Below, in pieces: positions 40,628 through 50,071 of a stretch of DNA of 50,088 nt (its first letter is position 1; each line of letters starts with the position of its first letter). The translations under genes and the position numbers were made by a program. The notes under the pieces were generated by a model. It was not told the origin of the DNA and ran no database searches. It worked only from the letters and a program-made list of their open reading frames with translations. Where the stretch lies: positions 1 to 50,088 of the forward strand of contig JASLQF010000019.1 in assembly GCA_030744625.1 (NCBI GenBank). The letters run 5' to 3'. The DNA comes from Rhodospirillales bacterium (GTDB taxonomy: Bacteria; Pseudomonadota; Alphaproteobacteria; Rhodospirillales; JASLQF01).

Positions 40628-42028
40628 ATGGCTGACACCTCTTTCGATCTGATCGTCGTCGGCGGCGGGCCGGGGGGCTATGTCACCGCCATCCGCGCCG
40701 CCCAACTCGGCATGAAGGCGGGGCTCGTCGAGCGCGAGCACCTGGGCGGTATCTGCCTCAACTGGGGTTGCATCCCCACCAAGGCACTGCTGCGCACGGC
40801 CGAGATCTACCGCAACATCCAAAACGCCGCCGAGTTCGGGCTCACCGTCAAGGACGTCGGCTTCGACATGAAAAAAGTGGTCAAGCGCTCGCGCGCCGTC
40901 GCCAGCCAGCTTTCCGCCGGCGTCAAGCACCTGCTTAAGAAGAACAAGGTCACCGTGTTCGATGGTCACGGGCGGCTGGCCGGGGGTGGCAAACTGGCCG
41001 TGGAAAAGGACGGCAAGGCCGTGGCCACCCTGGAGGCCAAGCACATCATCCTGGCTACCGGTGCCCGCGCCCGCGCCCTGCCGGGTCTCGAGCCCGACGG
41101 CAAGCAGGTGTGGACCTACAAGGAAGCCATGGTCCCGGACGCCATGCCCAAGTCGCTCCTGGTTGTCGGCTCGGGCGCCATCGGCATCGAGTTCGCCAGC
41201 TTCTTCCAGACGCTCGGTTCACAGGTCACGGTGGTCGAGGTGCTGCCCCGCGTCCTCCCCGTCGAGGACGAGGAAATCTCCGATCTGGCCCGCAAGGCCT
41301 TCGAGAAGCAGGGCATGACGATCCTCACCTCGGCCACGGTCAAGGCCCTGAAGAAGGACAAGGACACCGTCACCGCCACCATCGAACAGGACGGCAAGTC
41401 GTCGTCGCTCAAGGTGGACAAGGTCATTCTCGCCGTCGGCATCGTCGGCAATACCGACGACATCGGGCTCGAGGGCTCCAAGATCAAGGTCGACAAGTCC
41501 CACATCGTCATCGACGAGTGGGGGCGCACCGGCGAGCCCGGCGTCTACGCCATCGGCGACGTCACCGGCCCGCCCTGGCTCGCCCACAAGGCGAGCCACG
41601 AGGGCGTCATCTGCGTCGAAAAGATCGCCGGGGTCGCCGGCGTGCACCCGCTCGATATTTCGCGCATCCCCGGCTGCACCTACTGCGCGCCGCAGGTGGC
41701 CAGCGTCGGCCTCACCGAGGCGGCGGCCAAGGATCTCGGTCACAAGGTCAGGGTGGGGCGCTTCCCCTTCATGGGCAACGGCAAGGCGATAGCGCTCGGC
41801 GAGCCCGAGGGCTTGGTCAAGACGGTTTTCGACGCCGCCACCGGCGAACTCCTGGGCGCCCACATGATCGGCACCGAGGTCACCGAGCTCATCCAGGGTT
41901 TCGCCGTCGCCAAAACCCTGGAGACCACGGAGAGCGAACTCATGCACACCATCTTCCCGCACCCGACGCTGTCCGAGATGATGCACGAGTCGGTGCTTGA
42001 CGCCTACGGCCGGGTCATCCATTTCTAG
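40628..42028 (+). CDS. lpd: Dihydrolipoamide dehydrogenase (E3)
   Basis: FAD enzyme that reoxidises dihydrolipoamide with NAD. 466 residues. FAD-binding IVVGGGPGGYVTAIRAAQLG, redox disulphide Cys43-Cys48 in GGICLNWGCIPTK, NAD-binding LLVVGSGAIGIEFASFF, the second FAD contact VYAIGDVTGPPWLAHKA, and the His-Glu pair in FPHPTLSEMMHE. No attached lipoyl domain. ATG at 40628 lies 11 bases after the pdhC stop; longer upstream readings overlap pdhC and are not real. Confidence 0.96.
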   Translation: MADTSFDLIVVGGGPGGYVTAIRAAQLGMKAGLVEREHLGGICLNWGCIPTKALLRTAEIYRNIQNAAEFGLTVKDVGFDMKKVVKRSRAVASQLSAGVKHLLKKNKVTVFDGHGRLAGGGKLAVEKDGKAVATLEAKHIILATGARARALPGLEPDGKQVWTYKEAMVPDAMPKSLLVVGSGAIGIEFASFFQTLGSQVTVVEVLPRVLPVEDEEISDLARKAFEKQGMTILTSATVKALKKDKDTVTATIEQDGKSSSLKVDKVILAVGIVGNTDDIGLEGSKIKVDKSHIVIDEWGRTGEPGVYAIGDVTGPPWLAHKASHEGVICVEKIAGVAGVHPLDISRIPGCTYCAPQVASVGLTEAAAKDLGHKVRVGRFPFMGNGKAIALGEPEGLVKTVFDAATGELLGAHMIGTEVTELIQGFAVAKTLETTESELMHTIFPHPTLSEMMHESVLDAYGRVIHF

Positions 42029-42031
42029 GCC

Positions 42032-42973
42032 ATGAACAAGGCCCACGCCCTGCGCCACCCGGAGAGACGCAACCGCCCGGACAATCCGTCGCCGCGCAAG
42101 CCGCCGTGGATCCGTGTCAAGGCGCCGACATCCAAGGCCTACGGGGAGACGCGGCGCCTCATGCGCCAACGCGGCCTGAACACGGTCTGCGAAGAGGGGG
42201 CGTGCCCCAATATCGGCGAGTGCTGGGCGATCAAGCATGCCACCGTCATGATCCTCGGCGACATCTGCACCCGCGCCTGCGCCTTCTGCAACGTCGCCAC
42301 CGGCAGGCCCGGCGCCGTCGATCCCCTGGAGCCCGAGAACCTGGCCATCGCCATCTCGCGCTTGGGGCTGCGCCACGCGGTCATCACCTCGGTCGACCGC
42401 GACGACCTCGCCGACGGCGGCGCCGGCCAGTTCGTGCAATGCATCGAGCGCCTGCGCGAGATGGCGCCGCAGACCACCGTCGAGGTGCTGACCCCCGATT
42501 TCCGCGGCAAGGAAGGCGCGCTGCAGGCGGTGGTCGCCGCCCGGCCCGACGTCTACAACCACAACCTGGAGACAGTGCCGCGTCTCTATCCCACGATCCG
42601 TCCCGGGGGACGCTACGATCATTCGCTGAAGCTTCTGGAGGAGGCCAAGCGCCTCGATGGGCGCTTGTTCACCAAATCGGGGATCATGGTGGGGCTCGGC
42701 GAGGAGCGCCCGGAAGTAACACGGGTGATGGACGACCTGCGCGCCGCGGATGTCGATTTCCTGACCATCGGCCAGTACCTGCAGCCGACGCCGCGCCATG
42801 CCCCGGTGGCGCGCTACGTGACGCCCGAGGAGTTCGACGACTACCGGCGCGACGGCCTCGCCAAGGGATTTCTGGTGGTCGCGTCCTCGCCGTTGACCCG
42901 GTCGTCCTATCACGCCGACGAGGACTTCGCGGCGTTGTGCCGGGCGCGCGCGGCCCGCGCCGCCCACGGTTAG
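42032..42973 (+). CDS. lipA: Lipoyl synthase
   Basis: Radical SAM enzyme inserting two sulfurs into octanoyl groups on lipoyl domains. 313 residues. Auxiliary cluster cysteines 53, 58 and 64 ([12 protein letters not shown]) and radical SAM cysteines 79, 83 and 86 (CTRACAFC); also [27 protein letters not shown] and the C-terminal SSYHADEDF with the family's cluster-binding Ser. Three bases after lpd, so the operon encodes both the complex and the enzyme that activates its three lipoyl-bearing or -using parts. Confidence 0.97.
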   Translation: MNKAHALRHPERRNRPDNPSPRKPPWIRVKAPTSKAYGETRRLMRQRGLNTVCEEGACPNIGECWAIKHATVMILGDICTRACAFCNVATGRPGAVDPLEPENLAIAISRLGLRHAVITSVDRDDLADGGAGQFVQCIERLREMAPQTTVEVLTPDFRGKEGALQAVVAARPDVYNHNLETVPRLYPTIRPGGRYDHSLKLLEEAKRLDGRLFTKSGIMVGLGEERPEVTRVMDDLRAADVDFLTIGQYLQPTPRHAPVARYVTPEEFDDYRRDGLAKGFLVVASSPLTRSSYHADEDFAALCRARAARAAHG

Positions 42974-43002
42974 GCGCGCGACCCGAGCCGTCCGCCGCCA
43001 TC

Positions 43003-43437
43003 ATGCCAACCCACGCCGAAAAGCGCATTCTTCCCTACACGCCCGAGCAGATGTTCGACCTGGTCGCCGAGGTCGAACGTTATCCCGAGTTCTTACCCTG
43101 GTGCATGGCGGCGCGCGTGCGGGCGAGGGAGAGCCAGGAAAACGTCGTGGTCGCCGACCTGGTGATCGGCTACAAGATCTTCCGCGAGCGCTTCACCTCC
43201 CGGGTGGAGTTGGAACGGCCCCGGCGCATCAACGTCTTCTACTCGGAGGGGCCGTTCAAGTATCTCAACAACCACTGGATCTTCGAGCCCGGCGAAGGTG
43301 GCTGCCTAATCGACTTCTACGTCGATTTCGAATTCCGCTCGCGCTTCCTGCAGCGCGCCATCGGGATCGTCTTCAACGAGGCGGTGCGGCGCATGGTCGA
43401 CGCCTTCGAGAAACGGGCGCGGCAGCTTTACGGTTAG
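43003..43437 (+). CDS. Coq10/RatA-type START-fold protein
   Basis: 144 residues of the polyketide cyclase/START superfamily: LPYTPEQMFDLVAEVERYPEFLPWC near the start, then VVADLVIGYKIFRERFTSRVEL, NHWIFEPGEGGCLIDFYVDFEF and FNEAVRRMVDAFEKRARQLYG. Coq10 homologues bind ubiquinone and support its function; E. coli RatA has been described as a ribosome-association toxin, so annotation varies. Following lipA is a common arrangement in alphaproteobacteria. The ATG at 43003 is fixed by homology; it starts 29 bases after lipA. Confidence 0.88.
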   Translation: MPTHAEKRILPYTPEQMFDLVAEVERYPEFLPWCMAARVRARESQENVVVADLVIGYKIFRERFTSRVELERPRRINVFYSEGPFKYLNNHWIFEPGEGGCLIDFYVDFEFRSRFLQRAIGIVFNEAVRRMVDAFEKRARQLYG

Positions 43438-43537
43438 CGAAGCCGAAAGCGGACACCCGAGGTTGTAGGCAATCGAGGAGCGCGGCTATAAGAGCGCCCG
43501 CGTCGAGCGTACACGAGCAGCAAGGGGGGAGATTCCG

Positions 43538-44923
43538 GTGCCCGACCAGTCCATGCGCGGTTTTCTTTCGATGGTCGAACGCGACTTTCCGGACCAGTTC
43601 GTGCGCATCGCCGAGCCCGTGAGCCACGAGTTCGACATCACGGCCATCGTGTTCGAACTCGAACTGAGCGGCCGCAGCCCGATCGTCGTCTTCGAGAACG
43701 TGGAGGGCTTTGAGATGCCGGTGGTGACAAACATTGCCGGCAACAGGCGGCTCTTGGCTGGCGCCCTGGGAATCGCCAGTGACGACCTGCCCGCCGCCTT
43801 TCAGGAGAGGTGCCAGAACTACATTCCCGTCGAGGTCGTCTCCAACGCCCCCTGGCAGGAGGTGGTGTTCGAGGGCAACGACGTGGACCTCACGCGCTTG
43901 CCCATCCCGTTCCATTTCGAAGTGGACGCGGCGCCCTACATCACGGCCGGGCAGATCACCGCCCGCGACCCGGAAACCGGCGTCGATACCACCAGCTTCC
44001 ATCGGCTCATGCTCAAGGGCAAAAACCGGCTCGGCGTGTCGCTGCACTCGCGCCGGCGCATGTACATCTATCATCAGAATGCCGAAGCGCGCGGCGAAAA
44101 CCTGCCCGTAGCGGTCGCCATCGGCACCCATCCGTTCCACTACATGGGCTCCATGGCAGACTCCTATCCGACGGAGGTGCGTAAATACGAGATCATCGGC
44201 GGCTTCTTCGGCGAACCCTACCGGGTGGTGCGGTGCTCTACGGCCGGCATCGAGGTGGCGGCCGGCGCCGAGATCGTCATCGAGGGCGAGATCCTGGCCG
44301 ACGTGCACGAGCCCGAGGGCCCATTCGGCGAGTTCACGGGTTATGCCTCCTATCGCAGCACCGAGAACGTCTTCGTCGCCAAGCGCGTGAGCATGCGCAA
44401 GGACGCCATGTTTCACAGCATCGCCTCGGGCATGTCCGCCGACCACCTGGTCATCCTCGGCATCAGCCGCGAGGCCGAAATCCGGACCACGCTCCAGCGG
44501 AGCCTGCCCAACGTCACCGGCGTCCACGTGCCGCTCAACACCGCCGGCGCGCTGACCGCCGTCATCGGCATGCGAAAGACCGAGGAGGGCCAGCCCCGCC
44601 AGGCCATCATGACGGTGCTCGGCACCGACTCCTTTGTCAAGTGCGTGGTGGTGGTTGACGACGACGTCGATATTTTCAATTTGTCGGACGTCATGTGGGC
44701 GGTGTCGACGCGTGTCCGCGCCGAAGAGGACATCGTGTTCATTCCCGGCGCCATGGGCTTCATCCTCGATCCCGCCTCCCATCCCGAAACCCACACGGTC
44801 ACCAAGGTTGGCGTCGACGCCACCAAGCCCAAGGGGCGCGACTTCGCCGAGCGCCTGGTCATACCCGACGAGCAACGCGCCCGTGTGCGCACCATCATGG
44901 AGCGGGCCGGCATCAGCCTCTAG
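43538..44923 (+). CDS. UbiD family decarboxylase (prenylated-FMN dependent)
   Basis: 461 residues. The N-terminal region (MRGFLSMVERDFPDQFVRI, then EFDITAIVFELE) and central block (NAPWQEVVFEGNDVDLTRLP, then YITAGQITARDPETG) match UbiD/Fdc enzymes; PFGEFTGYASYRSTENVF carries the conserved Glu of the active site, and DDDVDIFNLSDVMWAVSTRV is a family signature near the C-terminus. It could act in ubiquinone synthesis or on aromatic or unsaturated acids; the family does not predict substrate well. No ubiX-like flavin prenyltransferase is in the window. GTG start after a GGGGGGAG site. Upstream of a TRAP transporter. Confidence 0.88.
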   Translation: MPDQSMRGFLSMVERDFPDQFVRIAEPVSHEFDITAIVFELELSGRSPIVVFENVEGFEMPVVTNIAGNRRLLAGALGIASDDLPAAFQERCQNYIPVEVVSNAPWQEVVFEGNDVDLTRLPIPFHFEVDAAPYITAGQITARDPETGVDTTSFHRLMLKGKNRLGVSLHSRRRMYIYHQNAEARGENLPVAVAIGTHPFHYMGSMADSYPTEVRKYEIIGGFFGEPYRVVRCSTAGIEVAAGAEIVIEGEILADVHEPEGPFGEFTGYASYRSTENVFVAKRVSMRKDAMFHSIASGMSADHLVILGISREAEIRTTLQRSLPNVTGVHVPLNTAGALTAVIGMRKTEEGQPRQAIMTVLGTDSFVKCVVVVDDDVDIFNLSDVMWAVSTRVRAEEDIVFIPGAMGFILDPASHPETHTVTKVGVDATKPKGRDFAERLVIPDEQRARVRTIMERAGISL

Positions 44924-45038
44924 TCCCCCTGTTGGCGGCGGGCTTGCAGTGGGCAATGACGCAAACAGGTCCGGGTTTGAGGTCTATTGCGCACTCATCA
45001 CAATCTGGTAATCATGCCCCGGTGGAAACGGGACACGC

Positions 45039-45067
45039 TTGTGAGCGCCATCGGCATTTGCTAGCGT
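45039..45067 (+). promoter_or_regulatory. Candidate promoter of the TRAP transporter operon
   Basis: TTGTGA (45039-45044), a 17-base spacer and TAGCGT (45062-45067) lie about 48 bases before the dctP start codon; the -10 is preceded by TTGC. It is weak in consensus terms, but a similar TGCTAGTGT occurs upstream of the hydrolase gene at about 6048-6058. Confidence 0.3.
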
Positions 45068-45114
45068 GTAGCTTCAAGCTCCAAGCGAATTAACAAACTC
45101 AAGGGAGGATCATC

Positions 45115-46212
45115 GTGCAAAGACGTAAATTTCTCAAAGCCGCCGGCGTTGCCGGTGTCGCCGGCGCTGCCGCCGCGACCTCGTTCGCGGCGCCGGCCAT
45201 CTCGCAAGGCCGCAAGAAAATGGTCATTGTTTCGACCTGGCCGCGCGATTTCCCGGGCCTCGGGACCGGCGCCCAGCGTGTATCGCAGCGCATCAACGAC
45301 ATGACCGGCGGCCGCATCGAGGTCGAGTACTTCGCGGCCAAGGAGCGCGTCGGGGCGTTCGATTCTTTCGACGAGGTCGCTTCCGGCAATGCGCAGGCCT
45401 ACCACGCGGCCGATTACTACTGGAAAGGCAAGCATCTGGGGTGGGCCTACTTCACCGCCGTTCCGTTCGGTCTGACCTACACGGAATTAAACGCCTGGAT
45501 CCGCTTCGGCGGCGGCCAGAAATTGTGGGACGAACTGGCGGCCGGATTCGGCCTGAAATGCCTGATGTGCGGCAACACCGGCGTCCAGATGGGCGGCTGG
45601 TTCAACAAGGAGATCAATTCCGCCGCCGACCTGAAGGGCCTGAAGATGCGTATCCCGGGCCTGGGCGGCGACGTCATGGCGAAACTGGGCGCCTCTCCGG
45701 TTTCCATTCCGGGCGGTCAAATCTATGAGAACCTGGTCTCCGGCGCCATCGACGCCACCGAATGGGTCGGTCCGTGGAACGACAGCTTCATGAAGTTCTA
45801 CGAAGCCGCCAAGTACTATTACTATCCGGGCTTCCACGAGCCGGGCTCGATGCTGTCCTTCGGCATGAACAAGAAATGGTGGGATGGCCTGTCCAAGTCC
45901 GACCAGCTCATCATCGAGGCGGCCACGTCCGCCGAGAATGACATCATGATGGCTGAATATAACTGGAAGAGCGGCGATTCCCTGGCCAGCCTGATCAATG
46001 ACCAGGGCGTCAAGCTGCGCAAGTTCAGCGACGACGTCTACGACAGCTTCGGCGAAGCGGCCGATGAGGTGTTCGCGGGCGTTCGCGCCCACAGCGATCT
46101 GGCCAAGCGCATCGACACAAGCTTCCGCGGTGCACGCAAAAATCTTGGCGGCTGGTCGAAAATCTCCGACCAGGCTTACGTCGCCCAGCGCAACCGCGTC
46201 CTCGGCGTCTGA
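45115..46212 (+). CDS. dctP: TRAP transporter substrate-binding protein, TakP-like
   Basis: 365 residues. A twin-arginine signal (QRRKFLKAAGVAGVAGAAAA) exports it, probably folded, to the periplasm. DctP-fold features: MVIVSTWPRDFPGLGTGAQR, AYHAADYYWKGK, LKMRIPGLGGDVMAKLG with the substrate Arg179, and DATEWVGPWNDSF with Glu216/Trp217, followed by YYYYPGFHEPG. These match the group containing Rhodobacter TakP (2-oxo acids) and lactate-binding relatives, so a small 2-oxo or 2-hydroxy acid is the likely ligand. GTG start with a strong GGGAGGA site. Confidence 0.92.
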   Translation: MQRRKFLKAAGVAGVAGAAAATSFAAPAISQGRKKMVIVSTWPRDFPGLGTGAQRVSQRINDMTGGRIEVEYFAAKERVGAFDSFDEVASGNAQAYHAADYYWKGKHLGWAYFTAVPFGLTYTELNAWIRFGGGQKLWDELAAGFGLKCLMCGNTGVQMGGWFNKEINSAADLKGLKMRIPGLGGDVMAKLGASPVSIPGGQIYENLVSGAIDATEWVGPWNDSFMKFYEAAKYYYYPGFHEPGSMLSFGMNKKWWDGLSKSDQLIIEAATSAENDIMMAEYNWKSGDSLASLINDQGVKLRKFSDDVYDSFGEAADEVFAGVRAHSDLAKRIDTSFRGARKNLGGWSKISDQAYVAQRNRVLGV

Positions 46213-46246
46213 ACCCGGCGCCGTTTGCGATACTTGCGATACTATT

Positions 46247-46275
46247 GAAGCGGAGCCCTCTTCGGGCTCCGCTTC
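46247..46275 (+). terminator. Perfect 12-bp hairpin between dctP and dctQ
   Basis: GAAGCGGAGCCC (46247-46258) and GGGCTCCGCTTC (46264-46275) are exact inverted repeats with a TCTTC loop. No T run follows, so it may be an attenuator or an mRNA-stabilising hairpin that leaves more dctP than permease message, as is common for binding-protein operons, rather than a full terminator. Confidence 0.7.
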
Positions 46276-46333
46276 TCACATCAGCCGAGGGTGAAAATTT
46301 GCGTTCTCCGGCTTCGATGATGTCCCGATCGCC

Positions 46334-47389
46334 ATGACATTGGCGCCCGCACGGCCGATGGGCGGCGGCGCGGCGGCGCTCGACCCCATCGTCCCGATTT
46401 CGCGCCTTTTCGGGCTGTCGATGGTGGTCCTTGGGCTGGTGTTCGTGCTCAGCAGTGGCCTCGCGTTCTGGGGCGACTGGCCGGGGGTGCCGGCGCTGTT
46501 CGCACACCTCGGATGGTTTGGCCTCGGGTCGGCGGGTGGCGCTCTCGACAGCGGCGCCCTGACGCTCGGATGGGTCCAGTTCGGCCTCTATCTGGCCTCC
46601 GTCGCCGGGGTCGCCGTATACGTCCAAACAACGCCCGAGCGCACGCTGAACGCGGACTCCGAGACCCTTTCCGCCTTCGCGGCCTACATCATCGGGGCTG
46701 CGTACTGGGCGGTTTTGCTGATCGGAATCGCCGACATGGTGATTTCGTTCCTGCGGGTCGAAGGCCTTCTCACGGGAATTTTGGGCGAAGACCTGGCCAA
46801 GGACCTGGGCCGTTCCAGCTACCGCGGTCAGGCCGTTCATTATCCGCTGATGGTGGTGTCGCTCGTCATCGCGTACTTCCGGCGGTCCTTGGGATTTCCC
46901 TGGCTGGCGCTGCTCATCGTCGTCGCCGAAATTCAGATCGTCATCGCCCGTTTCGTTTTTTCCTACGAACAGGCGTTCATGGCCGATCTGGTTCGCTTCT
47001 GGTATGGCGCCCTGTTCCTTTTCGCCAGTTCATACACGTTGATCCAGGAAGGTCACGTGCGGGTCGACATTCTTTACACCGGCTTCAGCGAACGCGGAAA
47101 GGCGTGGAGCAATTCCGTGGGCTCGGTCCTGCTGGGCATGCCGCTGTGCTGGGTCGTCCTGACCATGGGCATGTGGGGTAAATCCAACGTCATTAGCGGA
47201 CCGGTACTCAATTTCGAAGTGACCCAGGCCGGCTACGGCCTGTACGTGAAGTACCTGTTGGCCGCTTTCCTTCTGATTTTCGCCCTGTCCATGCTCGTTC
47301 AGTTCGCGAGCTATTTCCTGAGCAACGTCGCCGTTCTGCTGCGCGAACCGGGGCACCACCCGGACACGCGCGAACACGTGGCCGTGTAG
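46334..47389 (+). CDS. dctQ: TRAP transporter small permease subunit (DctQ type, enlarged)
   Basis: 351 residues, about twice the usual DctQ size. An N-terminal half with several membrane segments (VVLGLVFVLSSGLAFWG, FGLYLASVAGVAVYV, FAAYIIGAAYWAVLLIGIAD) is followed by the DctQ-like four-helix part, including IVIARFVFSYEQAFMADLVRFWYGALFLF and EGHVRVDILYTGFSERGKAW. Enlarged DctQ proteins occur with TakP-type systems. It forms the inner-membrane complex with the large subunit that starts 18 bases downstream. Confidence 0.88.
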   Translation: MTLAPARPMGGGAAALDPIVPISRLFGLSMVVLGLVFVLSSGLAFWGDWPGVPALFAHLGWFGLGSAGGALDSGALTLGWVQFGLYLASVAGVAVYVQTTPERTLNADSETLSAFAAYIIGAAYWAVLLIGIADMVISFLRVEGLLTGILGEDLAKDLGRSSYRGQAVHYPLMVVSLVIAYFRRSLGFPWLALLIVVAEIQIVIARFVFSYEQAFMADLVRFWYGALFLFASSYTLIQEGHVRVDILYTGFSERGKAWSNSVGSVLLGMPLCWVVLTMGMWGKSNVISGPVLNFEVTQAGYGLYVKYLLAAFLLIFALSMLVQFASYFLSNVAVLLREPGHHPDTREHVAV

Positions 47390-47407
47390 GCGGCGACGGA
47401 CGCGATC

Positions 47408-50071
47408 ATGGAAATCGTATTCCTCATGGTGTTGGTCGTGCTCATGGTGCTGGCGCTCGGCGTCGGCTATCCGGTGGCCTTCGCCTTGCCGGGTTCGGCC
47501 ATCCTGACCATCGCCCTGGCGGCACTCTTCGGGTTTGTTTTCGAAGGGCGCGTCGATGCCTACTTCGCGCAAGGCGACCCCATACAGTGGCTCAACGCAG
47601 GCGTCACCAATTTCCGCGGCATCTACTGGGAGGCGGAGCGCGACACGCTCATCGCCATCCCGCTCTTCATTTTCATGGGAATCATGCTCGAGCGTTCGAA
47701 GATCGCAGAGGATCTGCTCGTCACCATGGCACAGCTTTTCGGCCCGATCCCAGGCGGCCTGGGGATTTCCGTCGTCGTTGTCGGCGCCCTCCTGGCCGCC
47801 ACCACCGGCATCGTCGGTGCCACCGTCATCGCCATGGGCTTGATCTCTTTGCCGGTTATGCTGCGAGCCAATTATTCCCACTCCCTGGCGACCGGAATCA
47901 TCAGTTCCTCGGGGACCCTGGGCCAGATCATTCCACCGTCCATCGTGCTCATCATCCTGGCCGACCAGCTGTCCAACGCGACCGACCAGGGCAGCGCCAT
48001 CCGCACGGCCGACTACAAGCTCGGCACGGGCCGGTCCTCGTTGCCGACCGAGTTCGACCTGACCTCGACGAGCGCCGGAGACATGTTCCTTGGCGCCTTT
48101 CTGCCGGGGCTCGTGCTGGTCGGCCTGTACATTGTCTATATTCTCGTCCTTGCGTTCATAAGGCCGAAAACCGCCCCGCCGGCGCCCTATCGGGGCAAGT
48201 ACGACGCCAAGTTCACGAAGCGCGTGTTCATCGTTCTCATGCCTCCGCTGACACTCATCTTCACGGTCCTCGGTTCCATCGTTCTCGGTATTGCCACCGT
48301 CAACCAGGCGGGCGCCATCGGCGCCATCGGCGCCATGGTCATGGCGGGCTACCGCCTCATGGAGGGAAAGCGCGGCGCCTTTACGCCGGCCGTCCTGGCC
48401 GTCGTCTCGGTCATAGCGCTCGCCCTGTTGCTTGAGTTTTTCGAAATCAACGTCAAAAGAATCGAGGACCAGGAGGACGTCATCGGCATCGTCCTCGCGG
48501 CGATCACGTCGTCGGTGTTCTTTGCCTCGGTCATATGGAGCGGCTGGCGAGTCTTGAAGATCGACGACACCCTGGAAGGAGTGATGATCGAAACCGCCAA
48601 GACCACGTCCCTGGTCTTCATCATTCTGCTCGGCGCCGCCATGCTGACGGCCGCCTTCCGCGCCTTCGGGGGCGAGGAGCTGGTGCGCGATTTCCTGACC
48701 GGTCTGCCGGGCGGCTTCATCACCAAGTTCGTGGTGGTAATGGCGGTCATCTTCCTGCTCGGGTTCTTCCTCGACTTCATCGAGATCGCCGTCGTGGTGG
48801 TACCCATCATCGCGCCGATCCTGCTCGCCGATCCGACGGCGAACGTGACCGCCGTCTGGCTGGGCGTGATGATCGGGGTCAACATGCAGACCTCGTTCCT
48901 GACGCCGCCGTTCGGATTCGCGCTGTTCTACCTGCGCGGCGTCGCGCCACCCGACGTCAAGACGATCCAGATGTATGCCGGCGTGGTGCCGTTCATCTTG
49001 TTGCAGCTCGCCGGCCTTGCCATCGTCGGCGTCTTCCCGAGCCTGGTGAACTACCTGCCCAACCGGGTCTACCTAACCTCCGAGACCGCGCCACCGCCCA
49101 AGAACCCGCGACTGCAATACTGCGTCGAGGAATTTCTGTTCGAGCAATACGACGCCCGCGCCGACGGATTGCGCACGAACATTGCCAAGGCGAAGGCGCT
49201 CGACATCAGCTATCTGCCCGACCGCCGCCAGCGCGTGCTGAGCGAGAGCTTCGCGTCGGCCGAGGCGACCTTCGGACTGGTGGCCAAGGTGCGCGCCGCC
49301 GAAACGGCGGTCCTAAAAAGCACGCCGGGCTACCTGCCGCTCCATCGTCAGGTCCGCCAGCTGCAGGTTGAGATCCACGGGCTGGACCGCGAGCTCGAAG
49401 AGCTGAAGACCCAACTCAGACGCTTGTCCCGCGACGGCGCCCTCAGCCAGGAGGCGGTTCGCGACCGCGAACAGCATATCGCCGGCCTCGATGAGCAGAG
49501 GCGATCTCTCGTGGCCCGGATTCCGGCAAGCTGGGCGGCGGCGAGCAAGCAACATCGAGCTCTCGCTTCGGCCGAGAGAAAAGCGCGTCTTGCCTATCGC
49601 CGAAATGTCGACGAAGCCTACGAGCCTGTCGTCGAGCTGCGCCAATTGATCGCTGAGGCCGAGAATCTGGCGGCCCTTCAGGGGCGGCTCATGGGCCTGG
49701 AATCAGTGGTCGCCAAAGGTCCCCCGGCGGAAGCTGTGAAGACCTTGAAGGAGGTCGAGCGGGCGTTCAACAAGGTGCCGGGCACGAGCCACATCAAGTC
49801 GCGGTTCTCTCGCGTCCGGCGCGCCCTGGGTCGCAGGAATCCCAAACCTGCCAAGATGGCCAAGGATCTCGCCGACGGGCTCAAGCGGTTCCGCGCCGAA
49901 GTGTCCTGGCGCCGCCGCGCCCAGGCTGAGTTGGCGTCCGGGCTCGCGGCCTACGATCGGGCGATGATGGACACCATCGGTCTCCGTTCGCAGGACCGCT
50001 TGACCGGCGAGCAGGCCGACGTAGTCGCCGCGTGCCAGTCGGTCCACCGCGATATCTCGCTGAATTTCTAG
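47408..50071 (+). CDS. dctM: TRAP transporter large permease (DctM type) with C-terminal helical extension
   Basis: 887 residues; ordinary DctM proteins have about 430. Residues 1 to about 550 are the sodium-coupled permease: membrane segments starting VFLMVLVVLMVLALGVGYPV, IPLFIFMGIMLERSKIAEDL, TTGIVGATVIAMGLISLPVML, SSGTLGQIIPPSIVLIIL and VNMQTSFLTPPFGFALFYLRG. A longer loop region (about 190-330) adds helices. After LVNYLPNRVYL (about 550) the protein continues for over 330 residues without membrane spans, rich in Glu, Arg, Leu and Ala with coiled-coil character (QVRQLQVEIHGLDRELEELK, then SQEAVRDREQHIAGLDEQRR). It is one continuous frame with no shift visible; the stop is 17 bases before the window end. 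Confidence 0.88.
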   Translation: MEIVFLMVLVVLMVLALGVGYPVAFALPGSAILTIALAALFGFVFEGRVDAYFAQGDPIQWLNAGVTNFRGIYWEAERDTLIAIPLFIFMGIMLERSKIAEDLLVTMAQLFGPIPGGLGISVVVVGALLAATTGIVGATVIAMGLISLPVMLRANYSHSLATGIISSSGTLGQIIPPSIVLIILADQLSNATDQGSAIRTADYKLGTGRSSLPTEFDLTSTSAGDMFLGAFLPGLVLVGLYIVYILVLAFIRPKTAPPAPYRGKYDAKFTKRVFIVLMPPLTLIFTVLGSIVLGIATVNQAGAIGAIGAMVMAGYRLMEGKRGAFTPAVLAVVSVIALALLLEFFEINVKRIEDQEDVIGIVLAAITSSVFFASVIWSGWRVLKIDDTLEGVMIETAKTTSLVFIILLGAAMLTAAFRAFGGEELVRDFLTGLPGGFITKFVVVMAVIFLLGFFLDFIEIAVVVVPIIAPILLADPTANVTAVWLGVMIGVNMQTSFLTPPFGFALFYLRGVAPPDVKTIQMYAGVVPFILLQLAGLAIVGVFPSLVNYLPNRVYLTSETAPPPKNPRLQYCVEEFLFEQYDARADGLRTNIAKAKALDISYLPDRRQRVLSESFASAEATFGLVAKVRAAETAVLKSTPGYLPLHRQVRQLQVEIHGLDRELEELKTQLRRLSRDGALSQEAVRDREQHIAGLDEQRRSLVARIPASWAAASKQHRALASAERKARLAYRRNVDEAYEPVVELRQLIAEAENLAALQGRLMGLESVVAKGPPAEAVKTLKEVERAFNKVPGTSHIKSRFSRVRRALGRRNPKPAKMAKDLADGLKRFRAEVSWRRRAQAELASGLAAYDRAMMDTIGLRSQDRLTGEQADVVAACQSVHRDISLNF

